The notes beneath the pieces are model-generated. The model had not been told where the DNA came from, searched no databases, and was given only the letters and a program-made list of their open reading frames with translations. A stretch of 64,000 bases of DNA from Mycolicibacterium grossiae. Its GTDB lineage: Bacteria; Actinomycetota; Actinomycetes; Mycobacteriales; Mycobacteriaceae. Position numbers and translations under genes: made by a program. Positions 10,211 to 19,765 of this stretch are shown one piece after another. Where the stretch lies: contig NZ_CP043474.1 of assembly GCF_008329645.1 (NCBI RefSeq), positions 3,968,001 through 4,032,000 of the forward strand. The letters are read 5' to 3'. The stretch's first letter is position 1. The number at the start of each line of letters is the position of its first letter.

Positions 10211-10569
10211 CGCCCGAAGAGAAGTTGGCAGATCTACGATTCCGCAAGGCTCAGGCCAGCATCGCTGACGTTCAGAACCGACTCAACGCGCCGCATCCCG
10301 GCCGCGATGGTCTCACCGTGGCGCAGCGCTACGACCAAGAGACCATCGCGCACGTCGAGGCCCGATTTCCCGCGCTGTGCGGTGTCGACACGGCAGACCC
10401 GTTGAACGACCAACTGGACGCCGCGTTCGATGCTGCCCATCGGATCGTGGACGGCTGGCTGGCGGCTTTGACGCTCACCTACCCCGTGTTGGGGGCGATG
10501 GTGGGCGCAGTGCTGGCAAGCCAGGATTACTACGTCGGAGCTTCTATCGGCCGCCGGGTTTCCTACTGA
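10207..10569 (+). CDS. Small unknown protein of the tRNA-Cys element
   Basis: A 120-residue protein starting at ATG 10207, which overlaps the stop of the excisionase-like frame (ATGA). It has an N-terminal charged helical part (MTPEEKLADLRFRKAQASIADVQNRL) and one hydrophobic segment near the C-terminus (about residues 83-102, LAALTLTYPVLGAMVGAVLA). The rest is amphipathic. No family is recognised. Translational coupling to a DNA-binding gene suggests an element maintenance or regulatory role, but nothing in the sequence proves it. It is convergent with the next gene, 14 bp between stops. Confidence 0.65.
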   Translation: MTPEEKLADLRFRKAQASIADVQNRLNAPHPGRDGLTVAQRYDQETIAHVEARFPALCGVDTADPLNDQLDAAFDAAHRIVDGWLAALTLTYPVLGAMVGAVLASQDYYVGASIGRRVSY

Positions 10570-10583
10570 CCGCTCCCGGAGCA

Positions 10584-10937
10584 CTACATACTAGGAAGTG
10601 TGTCGGAGACGAACTTCAGAATTTGCGCGTAACTGCGCGGCCCAGGTGCATCAGGTAGTGGCCCTCTGCCCTCCGGCTGCATCTCTTGCATGGCTCTCAG
10701 CAACACGCGGGTGTAATCTTGATTCTTCTGCTCAGTCTGGACTAGGTGCTCAAGCAGCAACCCGCAGAGATTCACAGCGGCTGTAGCCGTTCGCGTTGCG
10801 CTCTCAAGATTGGTCAGGTAGTTGTCTAAACGTCCTTGAGCGTTCACCACCTCAGTGCCGTCTATCGCCGCGCTCCCAACGATCGCGATCACGTTCTTTA
10901 AATCAGCAACCTCTTCGGGTGTCCAGTCAGTGCCCAT
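10584..10937 (-). CDS. Unknown helical protein of the tRNA-Cys element
   Basis: A 117-residue, mostly helical protein (DWTPEEVADLKNVIAIVGSAAIDG, then LDNYLTNLESATRTATAAVNLCGLLLEHLVQTEQKNQDYTRVLLRAMQEMQ) with a Pro-rich tail. There is no signal peptide and no clear membrane helix. It lies 21 bp behind 10959-11600 on the same strand, so the two probably form an operon. I do not recognise a family. Confidence 0.65.
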   Translation of the reverse strand: MGTDWTPEEVADLKNVIAIVGSAAIDGTEVVNAQGRLDNYLTNLESATRTATAAVNLCGLLLEHLVQTEQKNQDYTRVLLRAMQEMQPEGRGPLPDAPGPRSYAQILKFVSDTLPSM

Positions 10938-10958
10938 GTCAACGAGTATGCCGCCATG

Positions 10959-11600
10959 CTAGCTTTGGCTGGTCTCCGCTGGCGGGTCGGGATTCGCGCG
11001 GGTTATCGGGCCGATTGCGTCGAACGCGGTCATCGTCGGTTGCGCCGTGATGGTCGACCCATTGGGTGCGCGCAAAACAACTGTGGCCGTGTCGCCGTCC
11101 AAGTGGCATGACAACACTGTCATCGGTTCGCCGAGATCCGGCCACGCTGCGCGGGCCATCTGAACGGCGCGCCGCTGCGCGTCCTGGCCGTCCAGCGGTT
11201 GCGGATTCCAAGCGGGCGGATGCAGTTCGCGCAACCGCTTCGCCAGTGCTTTTAGGCCGTCGTAAGCGATGCTGCCGACGATCCCGCTGGCCGCCGCCGT
11301 CGATACCCATATGAGCAGTTCCAGCGACGCACCCGCGGCACCCCAGCTGTGTTTCTTGAACCGCTCCTCGCTCATGAAGTCGTCGTGACTAATCAGACCG
11401 GAATCGGTCGGGGTTCCGTGCGCCTGCTCGACCTCAGTACGCAGCCGTGCGCGGTCGATTGGCATTCCAGCGTCGATGATCAGCACAACGGTTGCGCGTG
11501 GGGTCGGCTCGCTCGGATGGTCGATGGAGCGATAGACGATCCGGACCTGATCGACGTAATCGCCGCCGGGTTCACCGGAGGCATCGACGTAATCGGTCAT
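10959..11600 (-). CDS. Membrane-anchored unknown protein of the tRNA-Cys element
   Basis: A 213-residue protein from ATG 11600; a GTG at 11624 would add eight residues, and neither has a clear ribosome site. The N-terminal domain (about 1-75) contains TVVLIIDAGMPIDRARL. A conserved-looking SWGAAGASLELLIWVSTAAASGIVG hydrophobic segment (about 84-110) is followed by a basic helix (LKALAKRLREL) and a C-terminal domain with strand-like TATVVLRAPNGSTITAQ. The layout (acidic domain, W-G-x-x-G hydrophobic helix, then a short beta domain) is reminiscent of effector-associated constant components of actinobacterial conflict systems. The resemblance is weak and no motif clinches it. First gene of the two-gene minus-strand operon. 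Confidence 0.65.
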   Translation of the reverse strand: MTDYVDASGEPGGDYVDQVRIVYRSIDHPSEPTPRATVVLIIDAGMPIDRARLRTEVEQAHGTPTDSGLISHDDFMSEERFKKHSWGAAGASLELLIWVSTAAASGIVGSIAYDGLKALAKRLRELHPPAWNPQPLDGQDAQRRAVQMARAAWPDLGEPMTVLSCHLDGDTATVVLRAPNGSTITAQPTMTAFDAIGPITRANPDPPAETSQS

Positions 11601-11624
11601 GCGGCCATCGTCGCAGTTCAGCAC

Positions 11625-11814
11625 GACATTCAGCGTCGTTCAAACCGCGTTTGCTGAGTCTGGCGCTGACATGGCGCTTGCTGGGGGAGCGCATACGAGT
11701 GCGCGCGGGAGACCTACGAAACGCAATGAATGCCAATCAGGTTGTCTCACAGAGCTATGCGCGCTGTTAGCGAGAGGAGTTCGCGAGCGCTCGTATCGCG
11801 CTCAATTTAGCTGA
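11625..11814. other. Right end of the tRNA-Cys element, no gene
   Basis: Contains TGGCGCTGACATGGCGCTT (11661-11679), which matches 16 of 19 bases of a sequence near the left end (TGGCGCTGAGTTGACGCTT, 8303-8321). It also contains a 10-bp perfect palindrome CGAGCGCTCG at 11784-11793. These are candidate arm-type recombinase sites. No credible coding sequence is seen. Confidence 0.5.
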
Positions 11815-11865
11815 ACCGGCCTGCAAAGCCGTCTACACGGGTTCAAATCCCGTCATCCGCTCGCA
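11815..11865 (+). repeat. Right attachment-site repeat (displaced tRNA-Cys 3' half)
   Basis: Second copy of the 51-bp repeat at 8194-8244, with A instead of G at T-loop position 11845. It has no 5' tRNA half and is not a functional tRNA. It marks the right boundary of the element and probably represents the original host 3' end. Confidence 0.92.
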
Positions 11866-11877
11866 CGCGGCGCAGGT

Positions 11878-11899
11878 GGGCACCGTCACGGCGGTGCCC
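11878..11899 (+). terminator. Displaced host terminator of tRNA-Cys
   Basis: Perfect 8-bp stem GGGCACCG (11878-11885) / CGGTGCCC (11892-11899) with a 6-nt loop, followed by TCCTCTC. It lies just outside the right repeat, where the tRNA terminator would sit before insertion. Confidence 0.6.
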
Positions 11900-11942
11900 T
11901 CCTCTCGTCGAGTACACCGGTCCGGCGCCTGACGCTCGGTCG

Positions 11943-12431
11943 CTAGCCCGCGGGCGCGGGTCCCGGTGCGGGCGCGTCGGCCGACGGACCGGGCGCGGTC
12001 GCGCCCGGGTTGATCTGCCCGCCGAGGATGCTCAGTAGCGGGCCGAGGGCACCCGGTGGCATGCCGGACGGCTTGGGGCACGCACTCTGGGAGCAGTCGG
12101 TCAGCTGCCACTGCTGGCAGTCGTTGGTGGTAAAGGTCGTGTCGGTGGGGTCGATCGTGACGACCGGGGCCTTCTTGGTGAGGCCGTTGTCGACCATCTC
12201 GTTGCCGCTGAGACGCTTCCAGTAGCAGGCGCTGCCCTCGATCGGCCCAGCCGACTTGTACACGCCGGGCACGATGTCGGTGCCGACCTTGAAGGTGCCG
12301 TCGCCGTCGATGGTCGTCTTGGGTGCGGGCGGCGGCGCCGGGGCGGGTTCGGCACTGGCGACACCGGTGGGAGCCCAGACGCCGACGACCGCCAGGATCG
12401 CGGCAGCGGCGAACGTCGAGGTGGTTCTCAT
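11943..12431 (-). CDS. Exported actinobacterial protein, unknown function
   Basis: A 162-residue protein with a signal peptide MRTTSTFAAAAILAVVGVW...ASA followed by a Pro-rich spacer. A compact domain follows, GDGTFKVGTDIVPGVYKSAGP, with paired cysteines (SACYWKRLSG, NDCQQWQLTDCSQSACPKP). The G-x-F/Y-x-V-G-x-D-I-x-P-G-x-Y/Y-x motif is widespread in actinobacterial secreted and lipoproteins of unknown role. A Pro/Ala/Gly-rich tail ends the protein. The start is ATG 12431, with TAATCT seven bases upstream on the minus strand. The 66 in-frame codons upstream do not look coding. Confidence 0.75.
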   Translation of the reverse strand: MRTTSTFAAAAILAVVGVWAPTGVASAEPAPAPPPAPKTTIDGDGTFKVGTDIVPGVYKSAGPIEGSACYWKRLSGNEMVDNGLTKKAPVVTIDPTDTTFTTNDCQQWQLTDCSQSACPKPSGMPPGALGPLLSILGGQINPGATAPGPSADAPAPGPAPAG

Positions 12432-12705
12432 GCCGACCAGATTAGCTGGACTAAACACCGATTGGCACGTAGGGTGCGGTGCCGCAGCGCCCTCGGCAAA
12501 CGGTCCGCATGAGACGTGAACTGCCACAATGCCTTCCGGCGCAACGTCGTGCGGCCGTGACGTTGGTCTCCGCGTCGGCACCGCCCGGCAACGGTTCGAT
12601 AACCGCCTCAGATACCACTTGTGCAACATCGGTAACAGGTTAGGTTTCTCTCAGGCACGCATCGGCGTCCCGTTCCATCGCGTCGAGTCACCATGGGAAG
12701 GCACC

Positions 12706-13923
12706 TTGCGCACGACCAATCGGGTGGCCGTGGCGGCCATGGCGACCGCCGGCCTGCTCTGGCCCGTCTCCCTGGCCGCACCGTGGGCGAGTGCCGAGCC
12801 GGTGCCGAGTCCGGGCGTCCCGTGTTTGGACATCGTGGCGCAACTGGCGGCCTCGCCGCCGACGCAGGCAGAGGTGACCGATGCCGCCGCATCGGCGCTC
12901 GCGAACGCCGTCCCCGGGCCACCGCCGGCCGACGTCGTCACGCCCGCAGCGGCGCCCATCGTCGAGGCGGCCGCCGTCTCACCGCCCGCCGCCGTGCCAC
13001 CGCCCACCGTGCCACCGCCCGCCGTGGCGCCGGTGGTCGAGGCTGCCGCGCCGGTCGTCGAGGCGCTGGCCGCACCGATCGCCGACGCGGCGGCACCCGT
13101 CACGGTGCCGTTGAGCGCGCCGGCGGCGCCGGTGCCGGTCGCGGTGCCGCCGCCGGTCCCCGCGGCGGTGCCGCCCGTGCCCGTGGTCCCGCCCCCGGCC
13201 GCCGTCGTCCCGCCCGCGGTCGCCGTGCCGCCCGCCGTGGCACCGCCGGTGGGCCCACCGCCCGTGGCGCCCGTGGCCGAGATGGCCGCCGCGGCACCAC
13301 CGGCACCGCCGCCGCCGGTGGCCGCACCCATCGAGGAGGCGGCGGCCGTGGCGCCCGCGCCTGCTCCGCCGGCAGCGGTGCCTCCCGCGGAGGTTCCGCC
13401 GCCTGCCGCACCTCCGGCACCGCCTGCCGCGCCGCCGCCTGCTGCGCCGATCGACGCGCCGCCCCCGCCGGTCGACGTCGCGCCACCCCCACCTCCCGCG
13501 CCGGCCCCACCTCCCGCGCCGGCCCCGCCGGTGGCCCCGCTGGCCGAGTCGGCGGCGCCCCTCGCCGCACCCGCGGCAGCTCCCGCGCCCGTCCTCGCGC
13601 CAGAGGCCGCGTCGGCTGCCGCGGCGGCACCCGTCGTCGACGCCGCAGGCCTCGCGGCGCCGCCCGTCGCCGCGCCGCCCATCCCCGCCGTCCCGCTGAG
13701 CGGACTGAGCGGGATCCCGGCACCCGCGGTCGCACCGGCGGGCATTCCGGTCGGTAGTGCGATGCCCGACCTCGGGCTGCAGCTACCGGCGACGCTGCCG
13801 ATCCCGAAGGACCTGGTCTGCGAGGGCACGGCCTGGTCCGCCGCACGCGGTGCCGGACGACACGACGCCGACGCGCCGCCGCCGTCGCACCCGGCACCGG
13901 AGGATCGACGCGAACGCTGGTAG
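12706..13923 (+). CDS. Secreted Ala/Pro-rich low-complexity protein
   Basis: A 405-residue protein. TTG 12706 follows GGGAAGG at a good distance and opens a signal peptide (MRTTNRVAVAAMATAGLLWPVSLAAPWASAEP). A short region with one cysteine (PGVPCLDIVAQLAAS) comes next. About 300 residues of AP/PPP/AAPVVEAA repeats (roughly 55-345) probably form an extended polyproline rod. The C-terminal part (PDLGLQLPATLPIPKDLVCEGT) has a second cysteine. Similar Ala-Pro-rich exported proteins are common in mycobacterial cell envelopes. Function unknown. The strong repeat bias produces Gly-rich antisense frames that are not genes. Confidence 0.75.
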   Translation: MRTTNRVAVAAMATAGLLWPVSLAAPWASAEPVPSPGVPCLDIVAQLAASPPTQAEVTDAAASALANAVPGPPPADVVTPAAAPIVEAAAVSPPAAVPPPTVPPPAVAPVVEAAAPVVEALAAPIADAAAPVTVPLSAPAAPVPVAVPPPVPAAVPPVPVVPPPAAVVPPAVAVPPAVAPPVGPPPVAPVAEMAAAAPPAPPPPVAAPIEEAAAVAPAPAPPAAVPPAEVPPPAAPPAPPAAPPPAAPIDAPPPPVDVAPPPPPAPAPPPAPAPPVAPLAESAAPLAAPAAAPAPVLAPEAASAAAAAPVVDAAGLAAPPVAAPPIPAVPLSGLSGIPAPAVAPAGIPVGSAMPDLGLQLPATLPIPKDLVCEGTAWSAARGAGRHDADAPPPSHPAPEDRRERW

Positions 13924-13950
13924 CGCACACCGCTACGGCATGATGCCGCC

Positions 13951-14802
13951 GTGAGTTCCTTCGCGCCCTCGCTGGCCGACGTCGTCGACACGCTCCGCGT
14001 CGAACCCCGCGGTGACGACCGCTTCGTCGCCACGCAGCTGGACAATCCGGCCCACCACATCGTCGGCGGCCACATCGCCGGGCAGGCGCTGATGGCCGCG
14101 AGCCGGACCGTCGACGGCCGCCTGCCGCACAGCGTGCACGTCTACTACCTGCGTGCCGGCGACGCCCGCCACCCGGTCGACTTCGACGTGGTGCGAGCCC
14201 GTGACGGCGGCACGCTGTCCACGCGCAAGGTGACCGCGCGGCAGGGCGACGCCGTGCTGCTCGAAGCGCTCGCCTCGTTCAGTACGCCCGTCGGCGGACC
14301 GGCTCACCAGGTCACGATGCCCGACGTCCCGGCCCCCGAGTCGTTGCCGCCGGTGCAGCAGCGCCTCGCCGCGCACGCCGACGAACTCGACGGCTACTGG
14401 GTGCGTCCGCAACCCTTCGACCTCCGTTACGTCGACGATCCGCCGCGCCTGGCCATCGACGCGCCGGAGCCGTCGCCTCGGATCCGATTGTGGTGGCGCC
14501 CAGCGGGTTCGGTGTCCGACGATGCCGTCCTGCACAGCTGCCTGCTGACCTACCTGTCGGGCACGACCATGCTGGAGACCGCACTCGCCATGCGCCGAGC
14601 CACCGCGGTGAGCACCTTCAACGCCCTCATCGATCACGCGCTGTGGTTCCACCGCCCGATCGACCCGACCGACTGGGTGCTGTCAGATCAGTGTTCGCCC
14701 AGCGGTTTAGACGGTCGCGGCCTCGCAACCTCGACGATGTACAACCGGTCGGGGGAGTTGGTGTGCGTCGCGACCCAGGAGCTGTACTTCGGGCGCGGGT
14801 GA
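13951..14802 (+). CDS. tesB: Acyl-CoA thioesterase II
   Basis: Hydrolyses medium- and long-chain acyl-CoA to free fatty acid and CoA. The 283-residue protein has two hotdog domains: the first with NPAHHIVGGHIAGQALMAASRTV, the second with SSP-free LIDHALWFHRPIDPTDWVLSDQ and ATSTMYNRSGELVCVATQE. These supply the family's Asp, Thr/Ser and Gln active-site positions. The length is right for the family (about 285). The start is GTG 13951; a CATGAT hexamer lies six bases upstream, a leaderless arrangement. Flanked by a secreted protein and the universal stress protein; no operon partner is evident. Confidence 0.9.
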   Translation: MSSFAPSLADVVDTLRVEPRGDDRFVATQLDNPAHHIVGGHIAGQALMAASRTVDGRLPHSVHVYYLRAGDARHPVDFDVVRARDGGTLSTRKVTARQGDAVLLEALASFSTPVGGPAHQVTMPDVPAPESLPPVQQRLAAHADELDGYWVRPQPFDLRYVDDPPRLAIDAPEPSPRIRLWWRPAGSVSDDAVLHSCLLTYLSGTTMLETALAMRRATAVSTFNALIDHALWFHRPIDPTDWVLSDQCSPSGLDGRGLATSTMYNRSGELVCVATQELYFGRG

Positions 14803-15068
14803 CCAGCCGGGGTGAAAACCGTTGACGTGGACGACGATTACGACGGCCTGGCTTGCCCATGACCCACGTCACCATCGGGCGGGCGATGCGATCGCACGGC
14901 GGCGCCCGCGCTTGGGTACGGTACGTCACGAACGCCTGAGCCATGGGCGTCCTCCGGTTACCATCGGTGCCGGTAGAACGGCTGCCATCCGGGCGATTCA
15001 GCCCCCACCCCGGGGGTAACGGGTTAATGTTCGGCGATGGCGTTGCAAACGACTCTTGGAGGGCATGG

Positions 15069-15512
15069 ATGAGCGGCTACAAGACCGTGGTTGTCGGGAC
15101 GGACGGCTCGGATTCGTCGCTGCGTGCGGTTGATCGCGCCGGAACGATCGCCGGCAACGCCGGCGCCCGGCTGATCGTCACCACGGCCTACTTCCCGCAG
15201 AGCGAGGACTCCCGCGCCGCCGACGTCCTCAAGGACGAGGGCTACAAGATGTCCGGCAACGCCCCCATCTACGCCATCCTGCGCGAGGCCCGCGACCGGG
15301 CGCACGCCGCCGGCGCCACCGACATCGAGGAGAAGGCCGTCGTCGGCGCTCCGGTCGACGCCCTCGTCGAACTCGCCGAGCAGGAGAAGGCCGACCTCCT
15401 GGTCGTCGGCAACGTCGGCCTGAGCACCATCGCCGGCCGCCTGCTGGGCTCGGTGCCCGCGAACGTGGCACGCCGGTCGAAGACCGACGTGCTCATCGTC
15501 CACACGTCCTAG
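15069..15512 (+). CDS. Universal stress protein (TB15.3/Rv1636-like)
   Basis: A 147-residue single-domain USP: YKTVVVGTDGSDSSLRAVDRA at the N-terminus and VVGNVGLSTIAGRLLGSVPANVARRSKTDVLIVHTS at the C-terminus, carrying the G-x2-G-x9-G-S nucleotide-binding pattern. Its M. tuberculosis counterpart Rv1636, in the same gene position, is known to bind cAMP in preference to ATP. That fits the presence of an adenylate cyclase further along the window (37275). The start is ATG 15069 behind GGAGGG; longer in-frame starts read through non-coding leader. The 270 bp upstream has a C/G-rich hairpin (CCCCC...GGGGG) around 15003-15018 but no gene. Confidence 0.92.
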   Translation: MSGYKTVVVGTDGSDSSLRAVDRAGTIAGNAGARLIVTTAYFPQSEDSRAADVLKDEGYKMSGNAPIYAILREARDRAHAAGATDIEEKAVVGAPVDALVELAEQEKADLLVVGNVGLSTIAGRLLGSVPANVARRSKTDVLIVHTS

Positions 15513-15534
15513 TCCCGGGCCTCGGCGGGGCGGG

Positions 15535-16035
15535 CTACCAGCCCATCGAGCCGGGGATGCCCTTGAACGGTCCCGTGACCCGGCTAGTGATCCAGCCGCC
15601 GTAGAAGCCGCCGGGTTGCGGCCGGACCTCCTCGCCGTCGACGGTGCACCTGTCGACGGCCGCGGCCATCACGGCCAGGGCGCCGCCCAGCGGCGCGAAC
15701 CCGGCCGTCGGCGTCGAGTAGGTCCAGGCCGCGCGCTCGGCGGTCCGGGCCGGCGTGACGAGGTCGAAGTACGCCGCCCGTCCCTTCCACTCGCACCACG
15801 ACGAGCCCGCCGCCGGGCGCAGCACGCCGGCGTCGAAGGACTCTCGCGGCAGGTAGTACGTCGGGGGATGGCTGGTCTCCAGCACCCGCCAGCCGCGGGC
15901 GGTGGAGGCGACGGTTTGGCCGCCGAGTTCGATGGTGATCCGGCCGTGGAACTCCTCGAGCCGCGGCGGCCTGGGGTAGTCCCAGACCGACTCCTGGCCG
16001 GGGCCCGGCACGTCGGGGGTCGGCCACGGCCTCAC
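15535..16035 (-). CDS. DUF427 domain protein
   Basis: A 166-residue protein whose C-terminal half carries the DUF427 pattern: ETSHPPTYYLPRESFD, then SSWCEWKGRAAYFDLV and the WTYSTPTAGFAPLGG region. These beta-rich domains are common in actinobacteria, often single and of unknown activity. The GTG start at 16035 lies one base after the stop of the glyoxalase gene, behind GGGGGTGG, so the two are co-transcribed. The longer in-frame start would run through the upstream gene and was rejected. Confidence 0.8.
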   Translation of the reverse strand: MRPWPTPDVPGPGQESVWDYPRPPRLEEFHGRITIELGGQTVASTARGWRVLETSHPPTYYLPRESFDAGVLRPAAGSSWCEWKGRAAYFDLVTPARTAERAAWTYSTPTAGFAPLGGALAVMAAAVDRCTVDGEEVRPQPGGFYGGWITSRVTGPFKGIPGSMGW

Positions 16036-16036
16036 C

Positions 16037-16714
16037 TCACCACCCCCGCTCGCGCCACTCGGCGAGGTGCGGGCGTTCGGCGCCGAGCGTCGTGTCGTCG
16101 CCGTGCCCGGGGTAGACGACGGTGTCGTCGGGAAGGGCATCGAAGAGCTTGCGCGTCACGTCGTCGAGCAGCCGCTCGAAGTCGCCGTCGCGCCAGGTCT
16201 TGCCGACACCGCCGGGGAACAGACAGTCCCCGGTGAACAGGTGCACCACCCCGCCGGTGGCCGGACCCGACAGCGCCAGCGCGACCGATCCCTCGGTGTG
16301 CCCCTGCAGGTGGATGACGTCGAACCGCAGCTCGCCGACTCCGACGACGTCACCGTCGGCGAGGAGCCGGTCCGGGGCGACGGGCAGCGGCTCCGCGTCG
16401 AGTTGGTGTGCCGCGGTCGGGACACCGGTGCGCGAGGCCACCTCCGCGAGCGCGACCGTGTGGTCCGGGTGCTGGTGGCTGGTCACGATGAGCGTCAGCG
16501 TGGGGGCGTACCGTGCGATGAGGTCCAGCAGCACCGACGCGTCGTTCGCCGCGTCGATGAGTAGTGTCTCGCCGGTCTGGGAACACGTGACGAGGTAGGC
16601 GTTGTTGTTCATCGGGCCCACCGAGGCCTTGACGATCGTCGCGCCCGGCAGGACGCGTCGGGCGGCGGTGCCGGGGTCGACGTGGCCGGTGTAGTCATCG
16701 GTGACGGCGGTCAT
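16037..16714 (-). CDS. Metallo-beta-lactamase fold hydrolase, glyoxalase II type (Rv1637c-like)
   Basis: A 225-residue cytosolic hydrolase with the binuclear metal signature SHQHPDH (about residues 79-85). Further metal ligands are in LQGHTEGS, TGDCLFPGG and VYPGHGDDTT, the arrangement of hydroxyacylglutathione hydrolase-like enzymes. Mycobacteria lack glutathione, so the natural substrate is probably a mycothiol or other thioester; that is inference. The start is ATG 16714, with TACGGT six bases upstream on the minus strand (leaderless). Divergent from uvrA and in the same relative position as Rv1637c. Confidence 0.9.
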   Translation of the reverse strand: MTAVTDDYTGHVDPGTAARRVLPGATIVKASVGPMNNNAYLVTCSQTGETLLIDAANDASVLLDLIARYAPTLTLIVTSHQHPDHTVALAEVASRTGVPTAAHQLDAEPLPVAPDRLLADGDVVGVGELRFDVIHLQGHTEGSVALALSGPATGGVVHLFTGDCLFPGGVGKTWRDGDFERLLDDVTRKLFDALPDDTVVYPGHGDDTTLGAERPHLAEWRERGW

Positions 16715-16756
16715 GCCGCCACCGTATCGGTCCCCGCCGACACTCGTCGCCAGACG

Positions 16757-16778
16757 TGTCGGTGGGGCGACATAGCAT
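16757..16778 (+). promoter_or_regulatory. uvrA promoter, PafBC/RecA-NDp-type DNA-damage motif
   Basis: TGTCGGTG (16757-16764), exactly 8 bp, then TAGCAT (16773-16778). This is an exact fit to the core TGTCRGTG-N8-TANNNT. Transcription would begin near 16785, leaving a leader of about 65 nt before the TTG start. Confidence 0.8.
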
Positions 16779-16849
16779 GAGAGCGGAGCACATCCGCGTA
16801 GCCGGAGGCCGTGTCTCCGGTGTCCGTTCGGGGTTCAGAGAGGGATCAG

Positions 16850-19759
<2,910 letters not shown>

Positions 19760-19765
19760 GTCCGG

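Larger units (their letters stand above)
8194..11865. mobile_element. Small integrated element in tRNA-Cys without an integrase
   Basis: About 3.6 kb between 51-bp direct repeats of the tRNA-Cys 3' end. The interior is visibly AT-richer than its flanks and uses A/T-ending codons, unlike neighbouring genes. Contents in order: a terminator hairpin, a coiled-coil membrane protein (8390), a gene-free regulatory stretch, a frameshifted excisionase-like gene coupled to a small unknown gene (9930-10569), and two minus-strand genes (10584-11600). No tyrosine or serine integrase, replicase or transfer gene is present in any frame. It is either a decayed integrative element or a satellite moved by an integrase acting in trans. 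The repeats make integration near certain; its mobility today is unknown. Confidence 0.88.

Noticed and set aside
8245..11814. Integrase, transposase or phage structural genes inside the tRNA-Cys element
   Set aside because: Looked for catalytic Arg-His-Arg-Tyr or DDE patterns in all listed frames and found none.
11815..11865. Second tRNA-Cys gene
   Set aside because: Only the 3' half is present; no acceptor or D-arm 5' half, so it is an attachment-site copy.
12651..14075. Gly/Ala/Thr-rich minus-strand frame resembling a PE_PGRS protein
   Set aside because: It is the mirror of the Ala/Pro-rich secreted gene; it has no PE domain, start signal or ribosome site.
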